Below are positions 7,354 to 12,807 of a DNA stretch of 12,807 nucleotides, in pieces. The notes below the pieces were generated by a model. The model saw only the letters and a program-made list of their open reading frames with translations. It was not told where the DNA came from and made no database searches. This DNA comes from Desulfobacterales bacterium (GTDB lineage: Bacteria > Desulfobacterota > DSM-4660 > Desulfatiglandales > JALVZP01): positions 1 through 12,807 of the forward strand of contig JAMOPX010000134.1 of NCBI GenBank assembly GCA_027064285.1, written 5' to 3'. The translations under genes and the position numbers were made by a program. Each line of letters begins with the position of its first letter. Positions within the stretch are counted from its first letter, which is position 1.

Positions 7354-8074
7354 AATAAAATTAGACAATATCGCAGTTGTATTAGTAGAACCTCAAATTC
7401 CAGAGAATATTGGTTCTGCTGCAAGGGCTATGAATAACATGGGTTTAAAAAAGCTTATTGTAGTAGCGCCGGGTAATTTTGACATAGGAATTGTGCTGAA
7501 AACAGCTACTCACAATTCTATCCATATACTCGAAGAGATGGATGTAGTAGATGATCTTTTAGAAGGAATTGGTGAATATAATTATATAGTAGGAACTACT
7601 GCAAGAACAGGAAAATATAGGTCAATCCTTGCCACTCCCAGAAGACTTGCTAAGGAGCTAATAGGTATATCTCAAGATAATAAAGTAGCCATCCTTTTTG
7701 GAAGAGAAGATAGGGGCTTAACAAATGAACATCTAAGATATTGCCATACAGTAGTAAAAATACCTACAGCTACTCCCACATCCCTTAATCTGGCACAAGC
7801 TGTTATGATTATGTGTTACGAAATATACATGACCAGTATAGATGAAGATTCAGTTATCTCGTATGTTCCTCGTTTGGCTAATAAGTTTGAGTTAGAAGGA
7901 ATGTATGAACACTTAAAGAGGGCATTGATAAAAATAGGTTTTATTGATCCTAAGAATCCAGAACATTGGATGTGGAATATAAGGAAGATGCTATCAAGGT
8001 ATCCTCTTCAGGCAAAAGAGGTGCAGATAATAAGAGGTATATGCAGACAAATAGAGTGGTTTGCTGAGCAATAA
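7343..8074 (+). CDS. trmJ: tRNA 2'-O-methyltransferase TrmJ (SpoU/SPOUT family)
   Basis: TrmJ uses AdoMet to methylate the 2'-hydroxyl of nucleotide 32 in the anticodon loop of several tRNAs. The SpoU knot motifs are all present: motif 1 EPQIPENIGSAARAMNNMGL (16-35), motif 2 ILFGREDRGL (117-126) and motif 3 PTSLNLAQAV (145-154). The C-terminal segment RYPLQAKEVQIIRGI (219-233) resembles the TrmJ dimer/tRNA tail. I place the start at ATG 7343 (243 aa): AGGA at 7330-7333 is well spaced, and MENKIKLDNIAVVLVEP is a normal N-terminus. A TTG nine codons earlier would add an unrelated extension. It overlaps the 74-aa gene by 11 nt and closes the plus-strand train, ending 10 nt from a convergent gene. 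Methylation of nucleotide 32 specifically is inferred from family membership. Confidence 0.88.
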   Translation: MENKIKLDNIAVVLVEPQIPENIGSAARAMNNMGLKKLIVVAPGNFDIGIVLKTATHNSIHILEEMDVVDDLLEGIGEYNYIVGTTARTGKYRSILATPRRLAKELIGISQDNKVAILFGREDRGLTNEHLRYCHTVVKIPTATPTSLNLAQAVMIMCYEIYMTSIDEDSVISYVPRLANKFELEGMYEHLKRALIKIGFIDPKNPEHWMWNIRKMLSRYPLQAKEVQIIRGICRQIEWFAEQ

Positions 8075-8084
8075 TATAAAATAA

Positions 8085-8492
8085 TTAATGCATAGATGAA
8101 TTATTTTCTACGGATTTAGGAAGAAGAGGGGTGTTATCTTTTGGTGGAGGAAGATCTTTTGTATGAGCAGAAGCTCTATAAGATATTTTTAAAAGCCCGC
8201 CCATAAAAGAGATATCTACATCATGTCCTGAACTTATAGCATGATCCAGTATCCTTAAGATTTCTTCTTTGTCTTTTCTAAGTTCTTCTTTATATTTTTT
8301 TCTATGTTTATAAATAATAGTGAACAATGCCCCTAAGAAAACAATACCAGCACCTAAGAGCCAATATCTTAGATCTATGATAGTTCTGATACCTAAGACC
8401 ACCAGAACTACCAAAAAAGGTATAGATATCATCATAAGAATGAGTATATAAAAAATCCCTAAATTTTTGAGGCATTCTTTAAAAGAATTCAT
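8085..8492 (-). CDS. Hypothetical two-helix membrane protein, 135 aa
   Basis: I do not recognise this protein. Two hydrophobic segments (about residues 12-36 and 43-62) form a membrane hairpin. They are followed by a very basic/charged helix (YKHRKKYKEELRKDKEEILRILDHA, 61-85), a glycine-bearing stretch with possible strands (VDISFMGGLLKISYRA) and a Pro/Asn/Ser-rich tail. The large C-terminal part is probably cytoplasmic, given the positive charges after helix 2. The gene begins 23 nt downstream of tRNA-Glu on the same strand and could be read from the tRNA promoter, an unusual arrangement. Only a weak AAGAAA stretch serves as ribosome-binding site. It is convergent with trmJ, with 10 nt between stops and no obvious terminator. 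A real gene is likely; its function is open. Confidence 0.6.
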   Translation of the reverse strand: MNSFKECLKNLGIFYILILMMISIPFLVVLVVLGIRTIIDLRYWLLGAGIVFLGALFTIIYKHRKKYKEELRKDKEEILRILDHAISSGHDVDISFMGGLLKISYRASAHTKDLPPPKDNTPLLPKSVENNSSMH

Positions 8493-8515
8493 TTTTCTTA
8501 ATCAAGAAATTAAAA

Positions 8516-8587
8516 CGGTCCCAATGGGATTCGAACCCATGCCGCCGGCGTGAGAGGCCGGTATCCTAACCACTAGACGATGGGACC
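8516..8587 (-). tRNA. tRNA-Glu (anticodon CTC)
   Basis: This is a complete 72-nt cloverleaf on the minus strand: acceptor GGTCCCA/TGGGACC, an anticodon stem CCGGC/GCCGG holding the loop CTCTCAC with anticodon CTC, and a T-arm with GGTTCGAATCC. The discriminator is G and CCA is not encoded. CTC reads only GAG, so it should be an extra isoacceptor alongside a TTC tRNA elsewhere. It is 14 nt downstream of tRNA-Gln and presumably in the same transcript. Confidence 0.96.
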
Positions 8588-8601
8588 GCTTATCAAAAAG
8601 A

Positions 8602-8673
8602 CTGGGGGAGAGGGACTCGAACCCCCATTAACGGGGCCAGAACCCGTCGTCCTGCCAATTGGACGATCCCCCA
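8602..8673 (-). tRNA. tRNA-Gln (anticodon CTG)
   Basis: This is a complete 72-nt cloverleaf: acceptor TGGGGGA/TCCCCCA with the U1-A72 pair typical of bacterial tRNA-Gln, D-stem GTCC/GGAC, anticodon stem ACGGG/CCCGT with loop TTCTGGC (anticodon CTG), and T-loop TTCGAGT. The discriminator is G and CCA is not encoded. It reads CAG, so a TTG isoacceptor is expected elsewhere. It is the first gene after the promoter at 8688-8715. Confidence 0.96.
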
Positions 8674-8687
8674 TTAGCATAAATTTA

Positions 8688-8715
8688 TTTATAAAGAAAG
8701 TTTGCAAAAAGTCAA
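8688..8715 (-). promoter_or_regulatory. Promoter of the tRNA-Gln/tRNA-Glu unit
   Basis: On the minus strand a -35 box TTGACT (8710-8715) is followed after 16 nt by TATAAA (8688-8693), each five of six to consensus. Initiation would fall near 8681, a few bases before the tRNA-Gln 5' end at 8673. Position, strength and spacing all fit a stable-RNA promoter. Confidence 0.75.
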
Positions 8716-8852
8716 GTGGAAACAGACCATCACATCATTAATTTCAGTATCCTTGCCAGATATGTTTACCTTTGAAAGAGAAAGCGAAATAATAGTCTCG
8801 TAAAAGTTGAAAGGTTTTTCGTCTGCTCCAAGTCTATTGGGCTGGTCTCTTC
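8716..8852 (+). other. Non-coding stretch, no recognised element
   Basis: Between the tRNA promoter and the GC-rich hairpin I see no convincing coding frame, tRNA, terminator or repeat. The only local structure is a short stem CCAA/TTGG around GTCTA (8828-8840), too small to interpret. It may simply be spacer, or flank belonging to the RNA candidate next to it. Confidence 0.5.
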
Positions 8853-9014
8853 TGTGTCTTATCTAGGGGGATACCTGCCCCCGCCGCATTCCCGTCACTC
8901 AACTGTTAATCAAATATGCTTACTAATGATGGGATTGGATGTCTGATAAAGGACTATGCTTGTTTTGGAGAGATTTGAGTGACGGGCTGCGGTTTCCCCC
9001 ACAGATAAGCCACA
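8853..9014. ncRNA. GC-rich long imperfect hairpin: candidate structured RNA (or MITE)
   Basis: The arms pair over a long range: TGTG (8853-8856) with CACA (9011-9014); CTTATCT (8858-8864) with AGATAAG (9003-9009); GGGGG (8866-8870) with CCCCC (8996-9000); CCGCA (8884-8888) with TGCGG (8988-8992); and CCCGTCACTCAA (8891-8902) with TTGAGTGACGGG (8975-8986), 12 uninterrupted pairs. About 72 nt of mostly AT-rich apical sequence remains with little pairing. The G-tract at 8866-8870 could instead pair with CCCCC at 8878-8882 across a 7-nt loop. The stem with an asymmetric bubble recalls 6S RNA in outline, but I cannot align it confidently. Strand is undecided. On the minus strand TTGATG (9036-9041) and TATTAT (9015-9020), 15 nt apart, could start transcription near the base of the stem. 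No poly-T follows either side. Confidence 0.4.
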
Positions 9015-9021
9015 ATAATAT

Positions 9022-10428
9022 TCAACTATAGCACTCATCAATTTTATCTTCATCTGAAGATTCAAAGAATGCTTTGTATGACTTGTAAGTCATGTAAAGA
9101 TCCCCTTTATGAGAGATCTCAAAAGGAGAATGCATAGAAAGTATAGCAGGGCCACAGTCCACCATTTCTACTCCATAATATGCAATAAACTTGGCTACTG
9201 TTCCGCCTCCGCCCTCATCTACTTTGCCAAGCTCTCCTGTCTGCCATATCACCTTGTTTTTGTTAAAAAGCCTCCTTATCCAACCAACATATTCTGCATC
9301 TGCATCATTTGCCTCATACTTTCCTCTGTGTCCGGTAAATTTAGTTACACATACACCATATCCAAGCCTTGCAGCATTCTGCTTTTCATGCAGGTCTTCA
9401 TAGTCTGGATCAAGGGCTCCATTTACATCAGCAGAAATGGCCTTGGACTTTGAAAGCATATGATATATATCAGCAACTGAAACCTGCTTTCCTATGCCTT
9501 TAATTATATCAGATAAAAAAAGTTCTAAAAGCTTTGCCTTTGCTCCTGTAGCACCGTCACTTCCTATTTCTTCTTTATCCACAAATAGTGCCACAGCAGT
9601 CTTCTGGTTCTGGTCACAGTCCAAGATCGCCTTAAATGCTGAAAATACGCATATCCTATCATCCTGAGCATACGCACCGATAAGTGATCTGTCAAATCCC
9701 ACATCCCTTGCCCTTCCAGCAGGAACAACCTCAAGCTCAGCGCTGATTAAGTCCTCCTCAATGATTCCATAGTCTTCGTGAAGTTTTTTGAGCACAGCAA
9801 GTTTAAATCTGTCCTTTGTCTCTTTATCTCCAAAGGGAAGTGCTCCTATGAGCACATTCAGCTTTTCTGCCTCTATTGCATCTGCAAGCTTTTTCTCATA
9901 TTGCTCTTTTTTTGCAAGATGTGGAAGAAGATCTAATATAGTAAAAACAGGATCATTTTCATCCTCTCCAATCTTTATGTCAATTGCGGTTCCATCTGCC
10001 TTTACTATCCTTCCGTGTATTGCAAGAGGTCTTGCAAGCCATTGATACTTTTTTATTCCTCCATAATAGTGGGTTTTAAGAAAGCTCATGTCCCACTTTT
10101 CATAAACAGGCCTTTGTTTTAGATCAAGTCTTGGTGCATCTACATGAGCTATTATAAGCCTTATTCCTGAGAGGATATCCTCTTTTCCTGGTTTTACAAG
10201 GGCTATGACCTTGTTTCTGAATGTCTTGATAACAGGGATTCCAGCCCTTTTTGCATAAGCTTCAATAAAAGAGACCGCTTCCCTTTCTGTCTTTGCATTA
10301 TTTAAAAATTCTTTATACTCTTCTGCCAAAGAGAATACCTTTTTTTTCTCTTCCTCATCTATCTCATCCCACACAAGCTTTGGTTCATAAAAAAGTTGTT
10401 CTTTTAGCTTTTTTGTCTCTTGATCCAT
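9022..10428 (-). CDS. M18-family metalloaminopeptidase (aspartyl-aminopeptidase type)
   Basis: This is a two-zinc, usually large oligomeric, cytoplasmic exopeptidase that removes N-terminal residues from peptides. M18 motifs are in order: AHVDAPRLDLK (His95/Asp97), YGG (122-124), AQDDR (254-258), DKEEIGSDG (284-292, the catalytic/metal Glu pair), SADVNGALDP (332-341) and MHSPFE (432-437, His433). The length of 468 residues fits the family, and all expected ligands are visible. The ATG at 10428 follows GGGGGAT spaced 5 nt upstream; the preceding gene ends 1 nt before it, so translation is coupled. It is the last gene of the minus-strand trp-linked unit. N-terminal residue preference cannot be told from sequence. 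The non-coding hairpin region starts just after its stop. Confidence 0.93.
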   Translation of the reverse strand: MDQETKKLKEQLFYEPKLVWDEIDEEEKKKVFSLAEEYKEFLNNAKTEREAVSFIEAYAKRAGIPVIKTFRNKVIALVKPGKEDILSGIRLIIAHVDAPRLDLKQRPVYEKWDMSFLKTHYYGGIKKYQWLARPLAIHGRIVKADGTAIDIKIGEDENDPVFTILDLLPHLAKKEQYEKKLADAIEAEKLNVLIGALPFGDKETKDRFKLAVLKKLHEDYGIIEEDLISAELEVVPAGRARDVGFDRSLIGAYAQDDRICVFSAFKAILDCDQNQKTAVALFVDKEEIGSDGATGAKAKLLELFLSDIIKGIGKQVSVADIYHMLSKSKAISADVNGALDPDYEDLHEKQNAARLGYGVCVTKFTGHRGKYEANDADAEYVGWIRRLFNKNKVIWQTGELGKVDEGGGGTVAKFIAYYGVEMVDCGPAILSMHSPFEISHKGDLYMTYKSYKAFFESSDEDKIDECYS

Positions 10429-10429
10429 C

Positions 10430-10846
10430 TTAGATCCCCCATGTGTTGTTATCTTTTTTTTCTAAATCAATATAATCATCTTTGTGTATATAGTTAATCT
10501 CGATCCTGTTAAAGACTATCTCATTCAGGATCCAGCTTATAATACTTATCACTATGGATCCAAAAACAGCAGACCAAAAACCTGAGACCACAAACCCCTT
10601 TATCACTCCTGAAACCATCATTAAGAGCATGGCATTTATAACAAAGGTGAAAAGCCCCAATGTGAGGATATTTACAGGAAGTGTAAGGAGAAGCAATATA
10701 GGTTTAAAAAAGATATTCAATATCCCAAGTATTGCGGCAGCAAAAAAGGCGCTAAAAAATCCACTCACCTGTATACCATCTATCAGGTAAGAGGCCACCA
10801 TTATTGATATAGTAAGAATAAGCCATTTTGTCATAAGCCATTTCAC
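10430..10846 (-). CDS. Phage-holin-superfamily-IV-like (YvlD/DUF360) membrane protein
   Basis: This 138-residue protein has four hydrophobic segments (about 6-22, 29-48, 50-75 and 85-110) and a charged C-terminal tail. The central pattern LGILNIFFKPILLLLTLPVNILTLGLF, with its FKPILLLLTLP and NxLTLGLF blocks, is characteristic of the YvlD/DUF360 family, annotated as holin superfamily IV. Despite the label, members are ordinary chromosomal genes of unknown function, and nothing here suggests a phage. GTG 10846 is chosen because AGGA (complement of 10856-10859) lies 9 nt upstream, overlapping the trpA region; the in-frame ATG four codons later has no such site. It starts 14 nt after the trpA stop and ends 1 nt before the aminopeptidase gene, so all are probably one transcript. 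Confidence 0.85.
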   Translation of the reverse strand: MKWLMTKWLILTISIMVASYLIDGIQVSGFFSAFFAAAILGILNIFFKPILLLLTLPVNILTLGLFTFVINAMLLMMVSGVIKGFVVSGFWSAVFGSIVISIISWILNEIVFNRIEINYIHKDDYIDLEKKDNNTWGI

Positions 10847-10860
10847 TTTTAATTATCCTC

Positions 10861-11628
10861 TTATCTTAAGCTTTTTAGAAAATCTCTTACCCCATCTATT
10901 CCATCTCTTTCCAAGACACGAAGGGTCTGAGTTCCTATAACAGCTATCTCTACCCTACCTTTTAAAAAATCTATGTCTTTCTTTTCTTTTACACCAAAAC
11001 CTAAAGCCAGTGGAAGCCGGGTGGCCTTTCTGCATTTGGAAAGATAATCCACGAGCTGTTCAGAAAAGTCTGTTTTTGCACCTGTAACTCCTTTTCTTGC
11101 CACACAGTACACAAAACCGCTCCCAAAGTTGGAGATATAGCGCATCCTTTCCTCAGTAGTTGTTGGAGAGAACAGAACAATGGGACAGAGACCTTCTTCT
11201 TTCATTAATGAAAAATATTCTTCACCTTCTTCTGGAGGAAGATCAGCAATAATAGCACCCCTGAGAGATTTTTTCTTTAATGTCTTTACAAAGTCGTTTA
11301 TTCCTTTCTTGTAAGCAATATTGTAATAGGTCATGATCAGAAAAGGGATCTCAAAGCTGTTAGCTATCTCTCCTGAAAGTTCTAAGCATCCTCTCACAGT
11401 AACGCCGTTTTTTAGTGCCTCCTGATTTGCCTTCAGGATCACCGGACCATCTGCAATTGGCTCTGAAAACGGGACCTGAAGCTCCACAAGATCAACCCCA
11501 GCCTCCACCATTGCTTCCACAAGCTGGTAACTCTCTTCATAAGATGGATAACCAACCACTATGTGGGTCATTATAAGGATACCTTTTTGCTTTTTTTTCT
11601 CCCATATATAGCGCTCAAGACTTTGCAT
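10861..11628 (-). CDS. trpA: Tryptophan synthase alpha chain (divergent)
   Basis: TrpA cleaves indole-3-glycerol phosphate to indole and glyceraldehyde-3-phosphate and passes indole through a tunnel to TrpB. It is a TIM-barrel protein of 255 residues. The catalytic Glu49 and Asp60 fall at the same numbers as in E. coli (VELQVPFSEPIADGP), and the flexible loop RKGVTGAKTDF (178-188) is kept. The sequence differs from the common type at conserved spots: Gln for Gly after ELx, SEP for SDP, and VIGTQTLRVLE (230-240) where the phosphate-binding turn usually reads GSA. It looks like a distinct, still functional TrpA lineage. The ATG at 11628 lies inside trpB, overlapping by 14 nt, which supports coupled synthesis of the two subunits. 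Later Met codons, such as residue 20, would remove part of the first strand. Confidence 0.93.
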   Translation of the reverse strand: MQSLERYIWEKKKQKGILIMTHIVVGYPSYEESYQLVEAMVEAGVDLVELQVPFSEPIADGPVILKANQEALKNGVTVRGCLELSGEIANSFEIPFLIMTYYNIAYKKGINDFVKTLKKKSLRGAIIADLPPEEGEEYFSLMKEEGLCPIVLFSPTTTEERMRYISNFGSGFVYCVARKGVTGAKTDFSEQLVDYLSKCRKATRLPLALGFGVKEKKDIDFLKGRVEIAVIGTQTLRVLERDGIDGVRDFLKSLR

Positions 11629-12807
11629 ATTCCTGTGCCTTCCTCTTTATGTAATCCATCCAACCTGGATCTCTCATTGCATCAGCAATGGTAAATATAT
11701 CCTTGTCTCCTCTTCCAGACATGTTTATAAGAATGATGCTGTCCTTTGAAAGCTGATCCATTTCTTTAAAGGCCTGGGCAAATGCATGGGATGATTCAAG
11801 AGCAGGTATCAGCCCTTCTTTTTTTACCACCAAAGAAAATGCTTCCAGCACTTCTTCATCAGTTACTGCCTCAAACCTGATCCTTCCCTTTTCTTTCAGG
11901 TCCGCCAGAATTGGAGAAACCCCTACATAGTCAAGACCTGCTGCAACACTATAGGTATGCCTCATCTGCCCTTCCTCTGTTTGAAGAAAATAGCTTTTAT
12001 ATCCATGAGCAATACCAACAGATGCATCCTTTGAAGCAAGCCTTGATGCGTGCATTCCTGTATCAAGCCCTTTTCCTCCTGCCTCTACTCCCACAAGCTC
12101 TACAGGATCATTTAAAAATGCACTGAAGATTCCTGTTGCATTAGAGCCACCTCCAACACAGGCATAAACTCGAGTGGGAAGTCTGCCTTCCCTTTCCAAT
12201 ATCTGCTTTTTTGCCTCTTTTCCTATGATGGATTGAAAATATGCCACCATTTCAGGAAATGGATGTGGACCGCACACTGTTCCAAGAACATAATGAGTAG
12301 TGTCCATGTTTGTCACCCAGTCTCTAAGTGCCTCGTTTATCGCATCCTTAAGTATCCTTGCTCCATCTCTTACAGGAACAACCTTTGCACCAAGCTGTTC
12401 CATCCAGAACACATTAGGCCGTTGTCTCTCTACATCTACCTCTCCCATATATATTGTGCATTCAAATCCAAATCTCGCAGCCATTGTGGCAGTAGCAACA
12501 CCATGTTGCCCTGCTCCTGTTTCTGCTATTACCCTTTTCTTTCCCATCCTTTTCACTAAAAGCCCTTGCCCTATGACATTGTTTAGCTTGTGTGCACCAG
12601 TATGATTCAGATCCTCTCTTTTTATGTATATGTTTCTGCCAAAGTACTTGCTCAGGTTGTAGGCAAAGGTAATAGAAGTGGGTCTGCAAGAATATTCAGA
12701 GAGTATTTTCTCATATTCCTGCCAAAAATCAGGGTCTTTTTTTGCATTCTCAAATGCATCTGAAAGCTCTGATAATGTAGCTACCAAGACTTCAGGAACA
12801 AAAGCAC
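11615..12807 (-). CDS. trpB: Tryptophan synthase beta chain (5' end outside window)
   Basis: TrpB is the PLP enzyme that condenses indole with serine to tryptophan, in the alpha2-beta2 complex. Visible features are REDLNHTGAHKLNN with the Schiff-base Lys, AETGAGQHG with the catalytic Glu, the PLP-phosphate loop GGGSNA and the C-terminal NMSGRGDKD block. The frame continues beyond the TTG at 12787 to the window edge and encodes AFVPEVLVATLSEL, matching the family's N-terminal FVPE motif. The true start is therefore beyond 12807, probably by about 10-15 codons. The short-N-terminal TrpB1 type, partner of TrpA, is indicated over the stand-alone TrpB2. It is upstream gene of a trpB-trpA-holin-like-M18 unit. 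Other trp genes are not in view. Confidence 0.96.
   Translation of the reverse strand, partial: AFVPEVLVATLSELSDAFENAKKDPDFWQEYEKILSEYSCRPTSITFAYNLSKYFGRNIYIKREDLNHTGAHKLNNVIGQGLLVKRMGKKRVIAETGAGQHGVATATMAARFGFECTIYMGEVDVERQRPNVFWMEQLGAKVVPVRDGARILKDAINEALRDWVTNMDTTHYVLGTVCGPHPFPEMVAYFQSIIGKEAKKQILEREGRLPTRVYACVGGGSNATGIFSAFLNDPVELVGVEAGGKGLDTGMHASRLASKDASVGIAHGYKSYFLQTEEGQMRHTYSVAAGLDYVGVSPILADLKEKGRIRFEAVTDEEVLEAFSLVVKKEGLIPALESSHAFAQAFKEMDQLSKDSIILINMSGRGDKDIFTIADAMRDPGWMDYIKRKAQEYAKS

Noticed and set aside
8494..8509. TTTCTT/AAGAAA stem as terminator after tRNA-Glu
   Set aside because: Six mostly A-T pairs with no T-tract on the minus strand; not a credible terminator.
9109..9453. Plus-strand open frames inside the aminopeptidase gene
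   Set aside because: They lie opposite conserved M18 motifs and have no ribosome-binding site or recognisable protein; antisense shadows.
10430..10846. Holin label as evidence of a prophage
   Set aside because: The YvlD/DUF360 family is widespread on chromosomes, and no other phage gene is near; it sits in a trp operon.
12785..12787. TTG as start codon of trpB
   Set aside because: The frame stays open to the window edge and encodes the conserved FVPE N-terminal motif upstream of it, so the gene is truncated by the window.

Overview
This window comes from an AT-rich, probably thermophilic bacterium. Bacterial features are Shine-Dalgarno-led, tightly overlapping operons, a TTGACT/TATAAA-type tRNA promoter and bacterial-type MetK, TrpA and TrpB. 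Thermophily is inferred from adjacent genes for myo-inositol-1-phosphate synthase and a fused cytidylyltransferase/CDP-alcohol transferase. Together these make di-myo-inositol phosphate (DIP), a solute largely restricted to organisms growing at high temperature. The S-adenosylhomocysteine hydrolase is also of the archaeal/Thermotoga-like type. The lineage cannot be fixed from sequence alone; a thermophilic member of Desulfobacterota/Thermodesulfobacteria or a similar deep bacterial branch is a guess.

Layout. Positions 1-245 hold the 3' end of an IS transposase and probably the right end of the element. A plus-strand gene train follows (293-8074): panC, metK, ahcY, an unknown 117-aa protein, inositol-phosphate synthase, the fused IPCT/DIPPS enzyme, an HD-type phosphohydrolase-like protein, an unknown 74-aa protein and trmJ. 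Most junctions overlap or are shorter than 25 nt; the exception is the 56-nt gap after ahcY. A minus-strand block meets it convergently: a two-helix membrane protein (8085-8492) downstream of tRNA-Glu(CTC) and tRNA-Gln(CTG), which have a clear promoter. A gene-free stretch (8674-9021) holds a GC-rich, long imperfect hairpin. Beyond it, reading leftward on the minus strand, is trpB (5' end beyond the window) - trpA - a small four-helix membrane protein - M18 aminopeptidase.

How the genes work together. MetK makes S-adenosylmethionine (AdoMet), AhcY removes the S-adenosylhomocysteine left after methyl transfer, and TrmJ is an AdoMet-dependent tRNA methylase. PanC supplies pantothenate for CoA. 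Inositol-phosphate synthase and IPCT/DIPPS convert glucose-6-phosphate to phosphorylated DIP, which still needs a phosphatase; the adjacent HD protein is a reasonable but unproven candidate. TrpBA perform the last two steps of tryptophan synthesis.

The items most worth a second look are the GC-rich hairpin at 8853-9014 (structured RNA or MITE, with two mutually exclusive pairings for one G-tract), the HD protein beside DIPPS, and the unknown 117-aa and 74-aa proteins in the operon. No CRISPR array, phage module or obvious defence system is present.
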